From positions 1 to 47,615 of IMG/VR virus record IMGVR_UViG_3300044675_000835: a stretch of 47,615 bases of DNA, one strand, 5' to 3'. Source of the DNA: a virus. Below the pieces are notes generated by a model that ran no database searches, was not told the origin of the DNA, and saw only the letters and a program-made list of their open reading frames with translations. Of this stretch, positions 30,984-40,525 are shown in pieces; the stretch's first letter is position 1; every line of letters begins with the position of its first letter. The translations under genes and the position numbers were made by a program.

Positions 30984-31149
30984 AGCTACTGTCACTGTTG
31001 AGTTTCATGTAGATATAGATGATCTTGGTGCTGCTTACAGCAATGACGATTATCTGATTGAAGAACTTAAAGATCAAGTATCTTATGGCCTATACAGGTT
31101 TGATGCTCAAGAGATTGTCTTCACTCGTGTTGACATTGAAGGACTATGA
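30976..31149 (+). CDS. Hypothetical small protein
   Basis: A 57-residue protein starting MAKATVTVEFHVDIDDLG. I use the ATG at 30976 (after TTGGAGAAAACTA). The sequence is strand-helix-strand. It overlaps its upstream neighbour by 8 bases and the next gene by 4. Confidence 0.75.
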   Translation: MAKATVTVEFHVDIDDLGAAYSNDDYLIEELKDQVSYGLYRFDAQEIVFTRVDIEGL

Positions 31150-31337
31150 TGGAAAACATTGTTATTCACTTAGCCAACAATGGTTTCATTGTCACCTATA
31201 ACGAAGAGTTCTCTCAACAAGACTACATTGCATACGACATTACAGAAGTTTGCGACATTGTTCGTGACATCTTACGGGCAGAGACATACAATGTTGACAT
31301 GTCTCATGTGGTAACAGACACTGTACCAGATGCATAA
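31146..31337 (+). CDS. Hypothetical small protein
   Basis: A 63-residue acidic protein starting MMENIVIHLANNGFIVTY; it may pair in fold with its neighbour. It is coupled to the preceding gene and overlaps the HNH gene by 8 bases. Confidence 0.72.
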   Translation: MMENIVIHLANNGFIVTYNEEFSQQDYIAYDITEVCDIVRDILRAETYNVDMSHVVTDTVPDA

Positions 31338-31698
31338 CTCTGGTGAATGGACTGACGCGAGGTTCCGAAGCTTCATCACTTCGGCGCTTCGTGCTGCGTC
31401 CAGACGCTGGCCTCCTAAGTACAAGTCTTTGAAAGAAGCCTTTGTCGGTAAGAAGGTTAATGCAAAAACTGGTAAGATTGCAATGCACTACAAGTGCGTT
31501 ACCTGTGACGGCATCTTTGTTGCTGCTGATGTACAGGTAGACCACATCCACCCTGTCGTTGACCCTAAGAAGGGTTTTGTCAGTTGGGATGTGTACATCA
31601 CTAGGATGTTCTGTGAGATTGATGGGCTTCAAGTGATGTGCAAACCCTGCCATAAAGAGAAAACTACACAAGAGAAACTTGAAAGGAAAAAGAAATGA
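31330..31698 (+). CDS. HNH endonuclease
   Basis: A 122-residue protein with CVTCDGIF, then VQVDHIHPVVDP (the DH of HNH), and CEIDGLQVMCKPCHKEKT, which supplies the Asn-like and His positions and a second CxxC pair. Some phage HNH proteins of this size and site act in DNA processing during replication. It lies within the tight DNA metabolism cluster, coupled to a membrane protein gene. Confidence 0.88.
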   Translation: MHNSGEWTDARFRSFITSALRAASRRWPPKYKSLKEAFVGKKVNAKTGKIAMHYKCVTCDGIFVAADVQVDHIHPVVDPKKGFVSWDVYITRMFCEIDGLQVMCKPCHKEKTTQEKLERKKK

Positions 31699-31871
31699 GC
31701 TTCATGCCGCTGCTTGCCCTACTATTCATTGGGCTTAAGTTAACAAACTATATTGATTGGAGTTGGTGGTTGGTAACTGCTCCGCTGTATGTGCCAGCAA
31801 TCATTGCTATACTTGCACTGATAGGTGGACTTGTCGCAGGTGGTAAACTTCGTGTAAGGAGTAGGAAATGA
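31695..31871 (+). CDS. Small membrane protein, Fragile-X-F-like
   Basis: A 58-residue protein with two hydrophobic segments (LLALLFIGLKLTNYIDWSWW, then about 32-48 PAIIAILALIGGLVAGG). LKLTxxIDWSWWxVxAPL is the hallmark of the small phage family named transmembrane Fragile-X-F, function unknown. ATGA coupling to both neighbours. Confidence 0.8.
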   Translation: MSFMPLLALLFIGLKLTNYIDWSWWLVTAPLYVPAIIAILALIGGLVAGGKLRVRSRK

Positions 31872-32758
31872 GCTTCATTAAATATCAACACGTTGAGAAG
31901 TTTGGCAGCACTGAAGTAGAAGGCATTGAGGTTGGCACATGCTATGTGTTTCCAAAGCTTGATGGTACTAACGCTAGCGTGTGGATGCATGATGGCAAGC
32001 TGTGTGCTGGTAGTCGCAACCGTGAGTTGTCATTGGACGCAGACAATGCTGGCTTCATGAGAGCCATCATGGATGACTCAGATGTTGTTCCATTCATGTT
32101 CAGCAATCCCAACCTTGTGCTGTATGGCGAATGGCTTGTGCCGCATACGATCAAGACATACAGCGATGACGCATGGCGTAAGTTCTATGTGTTTGATGTA
32201 TATGACAAGATTAAGGGAAGGCTGTTGAGTTTTGACGAATATGTCAAGGACTTGGAAGCTGCTAACATCAACTACCTTGCACCACTTCGCATCATCAAGA
32301 ACGGAAGCATTGACTATTTTACTGAGTGTCTTGACCAGAACATCTTCATGATTAAAGATGGTGCTGGTGTTGGTGAAGGCATCGTCATCAAGAACTACGA
32401 CTATGAGAACAGGTATGGTCGGCAGACATGGGCGAAGATGATCACCAATGAATTCAAAGAGAAGCATCACAAGGAGATGGGCGCACCTGTCACTGGCTGT
32501 GAAATCGTTGAAGAAAAGATTGTTGACAAATTCGTAACACAGGCTATGATTGACAAGGTGGTGGCGAAGATTATCAATGACAACGATGGCTGGTCTTCAA
32601 AGAATATTCCTCAGTTGATCAACACGGTGTACTATGATTTAATTAGAGAAGAAGCTTGGGAGTTTGTAAAGGCTCATAAGAATCCGACAATCAATTTCAA
32701 AACACTGTCACACTACACAACCGCTAAGATTAAAGAACTGCGAAAGGATATCTTCTAA
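31868..32758 (+). CDS. RNA ligase, Rnl2-like
   Basis: A 296-residue nucleotidyltransferase. Motif I is KLDGTN (K30 is the adenylated Lys), motif III is NLVLYGEWLV, motif IV is GEGIVIKNYDYE and motif V is WAKMI. It seals nicks in RNA, probably repairing tRNA cut by host defence nucleases. No T4-type polynucleotide kinase gene (its usual partner) is visible. ATGA coupling to the membrane protein gene. Confidence 0.88.
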   Translation: MSFIKYQHVEKFGSTEVEGIEVGTCYVFPKLDGTNASVWMHDGKLCAGSRNRELSLDADNAGFMRAIMDDSDVVPFMFSNPNLVLYGEWLVPHTIKTYSDDAWRKFYVFDVYDKIKGRLLSFDEYVKDLEAANINYLAPLRIIKNGSIDYFTECLDQNIFMIKDGAGVGEGIVIKNYDYENRYGRQTWAKMITNEFKEKHHKEMGAPVTGCEIVEEKIVDKFVTQAMIDKVVAKIINDNDGWSSKNIPQLINTVYYDLIREEAWEFVKAHKNPTINFKTLSHYTTAKIKELRKDIF

Positions 32759-32964
32759 TGAAAATTACAGTTGAGTCTATTAAAGAGAACGAAGACGGGT
32801 CTGCTGATTGCAATATCTACCTTGATGAGGAAGCTAAAGACTTTCTAATTCGGTATGCCATCATTGGCTGTCTAACAGAAGCTATTGAACTTGGTAAGAT
32901 TGCAACCCCTCCTGTTGCAGAAACAACACAGGATGAGAATAAAGAAAGTAAGGGTGATGAATAA
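32758..32964 (+). CDS. Hypothetical small acidic protein
   Basis: A 68-residue acidic protein starting MKITVESIKENEDGSADCNI. TAATG overlap with the RNA ligase stop. A Lys/Glu tail ends it. It is followed by a strong terminator. Confidence 0.75.
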   Translation: MKITVESIKENEDGSADCNIYLDEEAKDFLIRYAIIGCLTEAIELGKIATPPVAETTQDENKESKGDE

Positions 32965-32990
32965 GGTATAACTACTGTTCTTTACCAACA

Positions 32991-33010
32991 GGGGCTTCGG
33001 CCCCTTTTTT
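32991..33010 (+). terminator. Rho-independent terminator with UUCG tetraloop
   Basis: GGGGC-TTCG-GCCCC followed by six T's, a textbook intrinsic terminator with a stable tetraloop, 26 bases after the stop at 32964. It separates the RNA ligase unit from the ribonucleotide reductase genes. Confidence 0.92.
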
Positions 33011-33028
33011 ATCCACCTGAATAGGAAC

Positions 33029-34822
33029 ATGAATAGCATTATGAATAAATACCCAGTGGTATTGGACAAATCTAGAGACTCTTTATTTGATGAACTTGGA
33101 CTTCAAAGGCTTAAAGAAAGCTACATGCGCGAGGATGAGACTAGCCCACAGGAGCGCTTTGCTGCTGTATCGTCAGCGTTTGCAACTAATGCTGCACATG
33201 CTCAGAGGCTGTATGAGTATAGTAGTAGGCACTGGCTTAGTTACTCTACACCTATCCTGTCTTTTGGTAGGTCTAAGCGTGGCTTGCCTATCAGTTGTTT
33301 TCTTAACTATATTGATGATAGTGCAGAAGGTCTTGTTGATAATCTATCTGAAACTAACTGGCTCTCGATGTTAGGTGGTGGTGTCGGTATCCACATGGGT
33401 ATCCGCAACAGCGATGACAAGTCTGCTGGCATCATGCCTCACTTGAAAATCTATGACGCTAGTTCATTGGCCTACAAGCAGGGTAGCACACGCCGTGGTA
33501 GCTATGCTGCTTACCTCAACATCAATCATCCAGACATCATTGCCTTTCTTGAGATGCGTAAGCCAACAGGTGATCAGAACCTACGCACATTGAACCTGCA
33601 TCATGGTGTCAATCTGTCTGACAAGTTCATGTCCATTATTGATGAGTGCATGAAAGACCCTGATGCTGACGATGCCTTTGAGCTAGTCAATCCATCTAAT
33701 CAACAGGTTGTTGAAGTGGTGTCAGCTAAATACTTGTGGCAAAAGATACTTGATCTTCGCATGCAAACTGGTGAACCCTATCTTGTCTTCATTGATACAG
33801 CCAATGCTGCTGTGCCACAATGGCTCAAGGACAAGGGACTCACCATCAATGGCAGCAATCTATGCACTGAAATCTTCTTGCCAACAAGTGAGAAGCGCAC
33901 AGCTGTATGCTGCTTGTCCTCTTTGAATCTTGAATACTACGATGATTGGAAGAACAATGAATATTTTATCAACGATGTTATGGAAATGCTGGACAATGTA
34001 CTTCAGTACTTTATCGACAATGCTCCTACCCACATTAGTCGCGCTAAAGTCAGTGCCACTATGGAGCGTAGTGTCGGGTTGGGCGCGTTAGGCTTTCATG
34101 CCTATCTGCAAAAGAAACGCATTAGCTTCAATGGTGTGCTGGCAAAGAGTATCAATATTGAAATGTTCAAGCACATTCATAACCAGTGTCTCAAAGCAGA
34201 TGAGCTTTTGGTTGAGCTTCGTGGTCCATGTCCTGACTCTATGTTCTCTGAGAAGCCTCGCCGCTTCAGCCATCACATGGCAGTAGCACCTAACGCTAGC
34301 AGCAGCCTTATCATGGGCAATACATCCCCATCAATCGAGCCTTATCGCGCTAATGTATACCGTCAGGATACATTAAGTGGTGCATTCGTTCACAAGAACA
34401 GGTTCCTTGTTAAAGAGCTTGAGGCGCTTGGAATGAATGACGATGACACATGGGCATCAATCATTGGCAATGACGGCTCTGTGCAGCATCTGGACATCCC
34501 TGACATCATCAAGGGAGTGTTCCAAACAGCAATGGAGATTGACCAGCGATGGATTATTGAGCATGCTGCTGACCGCCAGAAGTACATTGATCAGGGTCAG
34601 AGTGTGAATCTATTCTTTCCAGCGACTGTGAGCATCAAGTATTTGCACAGCGTCCACTTCATGGCATGGAAGAATGGCTTGAAGAGCTTATACTATCTGC
34701 GTAGTGAGAAGGTCAAGAAGGCTGACAAGGTTGGCTCACAGATCAAACGACAGCGCATTGAGGATGAGATTGATTTGAAACAAATTGCAGATGGTGACAC
34801 CTGCTTAGCTTGCGAAGGATGA
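33029..34822 (+). CDS. nrdA: Ribonucleoside-diphosphate reductase, alpha subunit
   Basis: A 597-residue class I catalytic subunit. The active-site cysteine pair and N-x-C-x-E signature are visible: C90 (LPISCFLNY), NLCTE (277-281) with C279, then C294-C295. The C-terminal pair is CLAC (592-595). PNASSSLIMGNTSPSIEP is a typical substrate-site stretch. The N-terminal ATP-cone domain is absent, as in many phage versions, so allosteric activity control is probably lost. The first ATG has a close AATAGGAAC; an ATG at 33041 is possible. The nrdB gene follows 4 bp after. Confidence 0.96.
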   Translation: MNSIMNKYPVVLDKSRDSLFDELGLQRLKESYMREDETSPQERFAAVSSAFATNAAHAQRLYEYSSRHWLSYSTPILSFGRSKRGLPISCFLNYIDDSAEGLVDNLSETNWLSMLGGGVGIHMGIRNSDDKSAGIMPHLKIYDASSLAYKQGSTRRGSYAAYLNINHPDIIAFLEMRKPTGDQNLRTLNLHHGVNLSDKFMSIIDECMKDPDADDAFELVNPSNQQVVEVVSAKYLWQKILDLRMQTGEPYLVFIDTANAAVPQWLKDKGLTINGSNLCTEIFLPTSEKRTAVCCLSSLNLEYYDDWKNNEYFINDVMEMLDNVLQYFIDNAPTHISRAKVSATMERSVGLGALGFHAYLQKKRISFNGVLAKSINIEMFKHIHNQCLKADELLVELRGPCPDSMFSEKPRRFSHHMAVAPNASSSLIMGNTSPSIEPYRANVYRQDTLSGAFVHKNRFLVKELEALGMNDDDTWASIIGNDGSVQHLDIPDIIKGVFQTAMEIDQRWIIEHAADRQKYIDQGQSVNLFFPATVSIKYLHSVHFMAWKNGLKSLYYLRSEKVKKADKVGSQIKRQRIEDEIDLKQIADGDTCLACEG

Positions 34823-34826
34823 TATT

Positions 34827-35774
34827 ATGAACGACATTACTAAAGAGCGAACCACTTTCCGTCCAATGGCCTTCCCTTGGGCGTATGACGCTTGGCTACA
34901 ACATGAACAGTCTCACTGGCTGCATTCCGAAGTTCCTATGAGCGAAGACGTTAAAGACTTCAAGAAGCTGAAGAAGGATGAGCAAGAGTTTCTGACAAAG
35001 ATACTTCGCTTCTTTGTACAGGGTGACTTAGATATTGGTAGCGGATATCATGACCACTACATTCCTGTGTTCAAGCAACCGGAAGTAAAGATGATGCTTA
35101 GCGGGTTCGCTGCCCGTGAAGCTCTGCATGTAGCAGCATACGCTCACTTGATTGAAACACTTGGCTTGCCTGAGTCTACATACAATGAGTTCTTGCAGCA
35201 CAAAGAAATGGTGGAGAAGCATGACTATGTGCAAAGGCTGGACGATGCACCGATGGCTGCAAAGATTGCCACCATCAGCGCATTCGGTGAAGGCATGCAG
35301 CTATTCTCCAGCTTTGTTATGTTGCTAAACTTCGCACGAAATGGTAAGCTAAAGGGGTTGGGTCAGATCATTGCATGGTCCATTGTTGATGAAACACAGC
35401 ATGCTGAAGGCATGATAAAGGTATATCGTGAATATGTTAAACACCACAAAGATGAAACTACACCTGAGCAAATTAAAGCTATCGCTGAAGAAATGGTTCA
35501 GATCGAAGACGCTTTCATTGATCTTGCTTTTGGAATGCTGGATGTGGAAAAGCTTACCAAAGAAGAAGTGAAGAAGTATATCCGCTACATTGCAGACAGA
35601 CGGCTGATATCTATGGGGATGAAGGGCATCTACAAGATCAAGAAGAATCCTCTGCCGTGGGTTGATGGTATGCTTGGTACATCACACACCAACTTCTTTG
35701 AGCAGCGTGTGACAGACTACAGCAAGGGTGCTACCACTGGCACATGGGATGATGTATGGGGGAAAGCAGCATGA
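34827..35774 (+). CDS. nrdB: Ribonucleoside-diphosphate reductase, beta subunit
   Basis: A 315-residue di-iron subunit. Metal ligands and the radical Tyr align with class Ia: D67, E98, H101, E155, E189 and H192, with Y105 as the radical Tyr (EALHVAAYAH). It provides the radical for the alpha subunit, giving deoxynucleotides for phage DNA. It follows nrdA by 4 bp. Length is a little shorter than bacterial NrdB. Confidence 0.95.
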   Translation: MNDITKERTTFRPMAFPWAYDAWLQHEQSHWLHSEVPMSEDVKDFKKLKKDEQEFLTKILRFFVQGDLDIGSGYHDHYIPVFKQPEVKMMLSGFAAREALHVAAYAHLIETLGLPESTYNEFLQHKEMVEKHDYVQRLDDAPMAAKIATISAFGEGMQLFSSFVMLLNFARNGKLKGLGQIIAWSIVDETQHAEGMIKVYREYVKHHKDETTPEQIKAIAEEMVQIEDAFIDLAFGMLDVEKLTKEEVKKYIRYIADRRLISMGMKGIYKIKKNPLPWVDGMLGTSHTNFFEQRVTDYSKGATTGTWDDVWGKAA

Positions 35775-35962
35775 GTGATAATGAACGACTTAAAGAACTA
35801 GTAGCTGAGTTCTTTACAAACTACTTAGACTACACTGAGGATAGCGATAGCGGTGTAATGTTTAACCCTATTTACATCTCATGTTGCAGGGCATTAAAGC
35901 TTGAGCCGCTAGAGAAACTTCTTATTGAAATGAAGACACTGGCTGGTGTTAAGAATGATTGA
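35771..35962 (+). CDS. Hypothetical small acidic protein
   Basis: A 63-residue acidic helical protein. I use the ATG at 35771, coupled to the nrdB stop (ATGA). It overlaps the next gene by 8 bases. Unknown function. Confidence 0.72.
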   Translation: MSDNERLKELVAEFFTNYLDYTEDSDSGVMFNPIYISCCRALKLEPLEKLLIEMKTLAGVKND

Positions 35963-36431
35963 GATTGCTGTTAGTGCCACCATGCTTGTCGAAGCAAGAG
36001 ATAAAGCAGCAGAGATGGGCAGGTTGCACAACAGCATCATCAGGGGTGCTGGCAACATTGCTGGTTTTATTGGTGAAGACATAGCTCAGCAGGTATTGGG
36101 TGGTGAACTAAACAACACCTACGACTACGATCTTGTGCTACCATCTGGCAAGACTGTTGATGTGAAGACAAAGCAGACCAGTGTTAAACCGCTTGAGACA
36201 TATGAGTGCTCTATTGCTGCATTTAATACAACCCAAGAGTGTGACTACTACTGCTTTGTTCGCGTCAAGAATGACTTCACTGTTGGCTGGTATCTTGGTA
36301 TGTATGACAAGAAACAATACATGCTAGATTCAGTCTTTATGAAGAAAGGAACTGTTGACTCCAGCAATGGTTATATAGTAAAATCTGATTGTTACAATCT
36401 CAAAATCTCTAGCTTGAAAGATATGATATGA
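35955..36431 (+). CDS. PD-(D/E)xK nuclease-like protein
   Basis: A 158-residue protein. I start at the ATG at 35955 in preference to a GTG three codons upstream. YDYDLVLPSGKTVDVKTKQTS supplies an Asp, a short beta hairpin and D-V-K, the core of the restriction-endonuclease fold; RGAGNIAGFIGEDIAQ before it is a typical alpha-helix with a Glu. A role in recombination, repair or host DNA degradation is possible. It overlaps the preceding gene and is coupled to the next. Confidence 0.78.
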   Translation: MIEIAVSATMLVEARDKAAEMGRLHNSIIRGAGNIAGFIGEDIAQQVLGGELNNTYDYDLVLPSGKTVDVKTKQTSVKPLETYECSIAAFNTTQECDYYCFVRVKNDFTVGWYLGMYDKKQYMLDSVFMKKGTVDSSNGYIVKSDCYNLKISSLKDMI

Positions 36432-36751
36432 ATCACCCTAACAATTTACCAGAGAAGAAAACAACCGTTGACATCACTGGTATGACGGCAAAGATTAAAG
36501 AAATTATTTACACCACAGCACCTGATAGTACATTGACAATCTGTCTCATCTACATGAAGAACGGATATGTTGTTGTAGGTAAGAGTGCATGCGTTGATGC
36601 TTCTAAATACAATGTGGCTCTTGGTGAGAAGTATGCGTATGAGGATGCGCTAAACAATCTGTGGCCTCTTGAGGGCTACTTGATGGCAGAACGATTGATG
36701 GAGCAACAACAATGGCAACAGACGCTGGAGGAAACTAAAGATGCAGGTTAA
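36428..36751 (+). CDS. N4 Gp49/Sf6 Gp66-family protein
   Basis: A 107-residue protein with LTICLIYMKNGYVVVGKSAC, NVALGEKYAYEDALNNLWPL and EGYLMAERL. The pattern of strand, K-N-G turn, strand, then helix ending WPLEGYL is that of the N4 Gp49/Sf6 Gp66 family, function unknown. ATGA coupling to the previous gene. Confidence 0.88.
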   Translation: MNHPNNLPEKKTTVDITGMTAKIKEIIYTTAPDSTLTICLIYMKNGYVVVGKSACVDASKYNVALGEKYAYEDALNNLWPLEGYLMAERLMEQQQWQQTLEETKDAG

Positions 36752-36950
36752 GTCAGAACGATTTCCACCTCTGCGAATCCAAGCAGAGCAGGGCTATAAA
36801 GCTTTCTATAAAGGCTGGATGGTCAACAGCTACAACCCTGATACCGTAGCTGGTAAGGAGTGGCAGCGAGGCTTTGACTTTGCCTACTTTGAGAACATTC
36901 ATCATTTAACCAACTGGGTTAGTGACAAGCACAAACCAGTGCAGCAGTAA
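36741..36950 (+). CDS. Hypothetical small protein
   Basis: A 69-residue protein starting MQVKSERFPPLRIQAEQGYK. The RBS GGAGGAAACTAAAG is strong. It is the last gene of the rightward unit, overlaps its neighbour by 11 bases, and is followed by a bidirectional terminator. Confidence 0.75.
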   Translation: MQVKSERFPPLRIQAEQGYKAFYKGWMVNSYNPDTVAGKEWQRGFDFAYFENIHHLTNWVSDKHKPVQQ

Positions 36951-36954
36951 TGAA

Positions 36955-36984
36955 AAAGCCAGCTTAGTTGCTGGCTTTCTTTTT
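36955..36984. terminator. Bidirectional terminator between convergent units
   Basis: AAAGCCAGC (36955-36963), loop TTAGTT, and GCTGGCTTT (36970-36978) form a perfect 9-bp stem. TTTCTTTTT follows on the plus strand and TTTTTC on the minus, so it can stop both convergent transcripts. It overlaps the end of the leftward gene stop (36983-36985). Confidence 0.93.
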
Positions 36985-39900
36985 AGACTTTGCTTAGCAT
37001 CCTGTCGGTTTGTGAAATCAAACCACCCTTTGCCTTACCAATATCAGTAGCTCGATTAAACTCACCTTCGATAATCATCATCTTCTCGATGGGTGTCTTT
37101 GGCTTGCGTTTAAACTGACTGACAAAGGCATCTTCTTGCGCTGCCTTATTCGGTGCTTTCTCATACAACGAATTGACAGCAGCATTGCCAAACTTAGAAA
37201 TGAATGTATCTCTAGCAGCTTCTTTAGATTCATTCAAAGCGCTGGTTATCCTAGTGGTGATGGCATTTCTCTTCTCTTCAGCAGACAATTGTGCATAAGC
37301 AGGGCTAGTGATAAGCTCTGTTACAGCTGGTAGAAATGCTGGTCGTGCTGTAGTGATACGCAGATTATCATAGTCCCTATTGCCAGTTGTCTTAATCACT
37401 GTGAATGGTTGTATGTCCAAACGAATCAACTCTTTCTCAATTGGAGTTGTTGGTGTTGTTGGTCGTGAGCCAGTAAACTGTCGAGCAACAGTAGGCACTT
37501 GCTGATCAGTTGTTTGAAACAAACTAGGACGGCTTTGCAAGATGTCACGGGCAACTGGTATAGGTGCTGCCACTGTTGCAATTGCAGACTCAGTGAATGG
37601 TGACACTTGACCAGACAAAGCTGTTGATGCTCTAGCATCCACCACCCGCATATCGTCACGCAAGAAGTTGACAGCATCATATATTGGATTAAAGAAGTTA
37701 TCAAATCGACTGATGAAGTCACCAGTAATTTGACCACCCTTCTTAGCCATGCTTTCACTGATGCCACCTTCAACTGTTTCTTTAACAGAATCAATAATGG
37801 TCTTTTGTGTGCCAGCAGAACGACCCATACCTAACATCAACTCTGTAAACTTACCACCATCAAATGATCGAACACGACTCAGCCCAAGCAACTCATAGTC
37901 ATTGGTGAGCTTTTGTTTCTGTGGGTCATTAACATCCAATGCATCAGCTTGCTTCTTGATATTAGCAGCCTCAGTGGCACGTTGCTCTGGTGTCATATTG
38001 ACGGTATACCAAAGCTCTTTGCCAATGTCTTTCATAACTAGGCTAGCTTCAGCCAGTGCCATAATGTTGACATACGGAAACACAGCACTGCCATCTTTGA
38101 CATTGCCGTCTTTATCTTTGTACTGATAGAACTGAGTGTCAGCATTCTCTTCACGATAGGCCATAGCGCCTAAGATGGCAGCACTGCCCACCACACTGTC
38201 CAACACCTTACGCTTGCCGTCATAGGCCATGCCAGCAGCTTCCATCACCTTGCCCTCGGCACGAAGTGCCGCTGCTTTCTGTAGCTCCTGAAGACCGCCC
38301 ATGCCACTGAATGGTGTGAGTCGGTATGTGTATCTAGCAGCATTCAACTGGAAGCGTACAAACGGAAGCATGATATCTTTGATAGTACCAGCGCCAGCGT
38401 TCTGATTCACACTTTGTAGAATACGGAATGCAGCATCTTCGGCAAAGCCTTCAACACCTTTTTCACCTGTCTTCTTAAAGTCATAAGAGAAGGTAAGCTT
38501 CATTGTATCTTCAGCAGCAGCTTTCAGCAAAGAACTGGGGACAGGTTTGTCGTTAGCCATGAAGTCTTCGAAGTCAAGACCAACATCCTTCATCCTGTTC
38601 CTAACACTCTGCAAGAAGATTGGACCACGAACAACACCATCAACCGCACGGTTAAAGATATTGATGGTACGCACAGCATCACCCACAGCACCAGCACCTT
38701 GCTGTTCAACCTCAGCACCAACATTGGTAATCAGATTGTTAAGGCGTGGGTTATTCTTCAGCGCCATTGCTGTCAACTCTTTGGTATAACCAGCATCCAT
38801 TAGTCGGGACAATACATATCCACCATCAGCAAAGATGGTTCCAATCTCTTCACCAACACGGGCAGTGTTGACAGGAGCGCCACCACCACGCAAGTCATTA
38901 ACCATGCGACCAGCAGACTTAATGGTGGCTTCCATAATATCGCCAGCAGTTTGGATGCCAATAGTTCCGGTCAAGCCAATGGCGTTCATTACGGCTGTGC
39001 TAAGGCCAGCGGTTGATGCACCAACAGATGCACCAGTAGTAGCCTTGACACCCCTCAGCAGTTTGCCTGATAGATATTCAGTGCCAGCACCAGCATTCAG
39101 CATGCGTGTGAAAGCATCTTCCAGCACAGGGTCACCACCTGTCATCTTACGCAACATGTCAGCAGTGGACTTAGCTTGTTGCAGGAAGGCACCAGCCTCA
39201 GAGGCTTGCACTTTAAACATCTCTAAGAAGTCTGCTGGCTTAACACCAGCACGGCTAGCAGCTTGTTGTATTACATCTTGATCTGCAATATTCAAAGCAT
39301 CAATGATGCCCTGCACTGTCCTAACTTCATTCAGGTTTGGACGAAGTTCTGGATTGTCAGTGAACAATTGCTTAGCAACTTTAAAGATGTCATCAACAAT
39401 AGGCTTGTTGAGGACAGCTTGATATACATTTGTAGATTCAATATATGGGTAGGTTGCTTCCCTACCTTCTTGTCGCGCTGCTGCTGATTCATACAGTGGG
39501 GCAGGGCCGGTTATCTCTTGTTCTTTTTGAATGAACTTAGCTTTAAAATCTTCTGTTGCTTTGTCGTATAGGGCTGGTGATTTCTTAGCAGCTTTCAAAT
39601 CTTCAACACGCTCAGCAACACGCTTGCCACCAGTTTTTACTGCTGTTGCAGCAACAGCACCTTCAAGCACTATTCCTGCACCCACATTAATTGCAACCTC
39701 CGCATAGTTAATGTCCTTCTGCAAACCAAGCTCAATGTCTTGTTTCTGTTTAACAATGTTTGTACCCCCACCAACAGCACCCTCAGTGAGTGCAGTTACA
39801 CCAGCCGCTTTAAGTTGAGTCATTGCAAGTGCCTGTGTTGTACGCAGAGCAGCTTGTTTATAAAGGAAGCCAGCACCAAGACCCATATAATTAACTGGGT

Positions 39901-40525
39901 CTTTAAGTGCAGTAGTAACAGTTTTGCCAATGTCCCCACTCATCTTACCTACAACGTCACGAGCTTTAAGAGACATCTCCCGTTGCTCTGGTGTAGCATT
40001 TGCTAAGTAGGTAAGCTCATTAAACTCTTCAGCAGTTGTTCGTGTAAATGAATCTCTAAACTGCTTCATCAACTCAACAGGGTCTTTAGCCTGTACATTA
40101 TTTGGCTGACGAGCCTTGAGATAGTCTCTAGCAAACGAAACAATCTCTGGAGATTTGGCAGCAGTTTCTACTGGCAGCGTTGGCTCTGGTCGTTGAAACG
40201 GTTTGCTAATCGGTCTACCAAAGCCTTCAACAGGAGCAGTTGTACTAACCTTTGGCTTTGGTGTCAGAGTTTGAATGGCAGTATCAAGCGCAGTAAAGTC
40301 TTTAGTTTTTGCCACTTCAATGGGCTTCTTAGGCTCAGTCAGTGGAGTCTTGATGCCAGCTTTTGGATAGATACCAAAGGCAGCGCCACCGCCGCCTTCA
40401 ACAACAGGAGTGGTGCTAACTACAGTATCGTTCTTACCAAACCCTGTAGGTATAGCAACATCATTTGTTCCAAACGTAGGAACAGTTGATGGAGTTACAA
40501 CTTCATCGTTGATACCGAATGCCAT
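36983..40525 (-). CDS. Large internal-virion/ejection-type protein
   Basis: An 1180-residue protein, the longest here. Ala/Gly-rich stretches (VGAGIVLEGAVAATAV, GASVGASTAGLSTAVMNAIGL) alternate with charged helices. This suits proteins stored in the head and ejected with the DNA. The C-terminus ends GKAKGGLISQTDRMLSKV, echoing GG motifs elsewhere in the late genes. I see no lytic enzyme motif. Its start overlaps the stop of the 450-residue gene. The identification as an ejection protein is inferred from size, composition and position. Confidence 0.82.
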   Translation of the reverse strand: MAFGINDEVVTPSTVPTFGTNDVAIPTGFGKNDTVVSTTPVVEGGGGAAFGIYPKAGIKTPLTEPKKPIEVAKTKDFTALDTAIQTLTPKPKVSTTAPVEGFGRPISKPFQRPEPTLPVETAAKSPEIVSFARDYLKARQPNNVQAKDPVELMKQFRDSFTRTTAEEFNELTYLANATPEQREMSLKARDVVGKMSGDIGKTVTTALKDPVNYMGLGAGFLYKQAALRTTQALAMTQLKAAGVTALTEGAVGGGTNIVKQKQDIELGLQKDINYAEVAINVGAGIVLEGAVAATAVKTGGKRVAERVEDLKAAKKSPALYDKATEDFKAKFIQKEQEITGPAPLYESAAARQEGREATYPYIESTNVYQAVLNKPIVDDIFKVAKQLFTDNPELRPNLNEVRTVQGIIDALNIADQDVIQQAASRAGVKPADFLEMFKVQASEAGAFLQQAKSTADMLRKMTGGDPVLEDAFTRMLNAGAGTEYLSGKLLRGVKATTGASVGASTAGLSTAVMNAIGLTGTIGIQTAGDIMEATIKSAGRMVNDLRGGGAPVNTARVGEEIGTIFADGGYVLSRLMDAGYTKELTAMALKNNPRLNNLITNVGAEVEQQGAGAVGDAVRTINIFNRAVDGVVRGPIFLQSVRNRMKDVGLDFEDFMANDKPVPSSLLKAAAEDTMKLTFSYDFKKTGEKGVEGFAEDAAFRILQSVNQNAGAGTIKDIMLPFVRFQLNAARYTYRLTPFSGMGGLQELQKAAALRAEGKVMEAAGMAYDGKRKVLDSVVGSAAILGAMAYREENADTQFYQYKDKDGNVKDGSAVFPYVNIMALAEASLVMKDIGKELWYTVNMTPEQRATEAANIKKQADALDVNDPQKQKLTNDYELLGLSRVRSFDGGKFTELMLGMGRSAGTQKTIIDSVKETVEGGISESMAKKGGQITGDFISRFDNFFNPIYDAVNFLRDDMRVVDARASTALSGQVSPFTESAIATVAAPIPVARDILQSRPSLFQTTDQQVPTVARQFTGSRPTTPTTPIEKELIRLDIQPFTVIKTTGNRDYDNLRITTARPAFLPAVTELITSPAYAQLSAEEKRNAITTRITSALNESKEAARDTFISKFGNAAVNSLYEKAPNKAAQEDAFVSQFKRKPKTPIEKMMIIEGEFNRATDIGKAKGGLISQTDRMLSKV

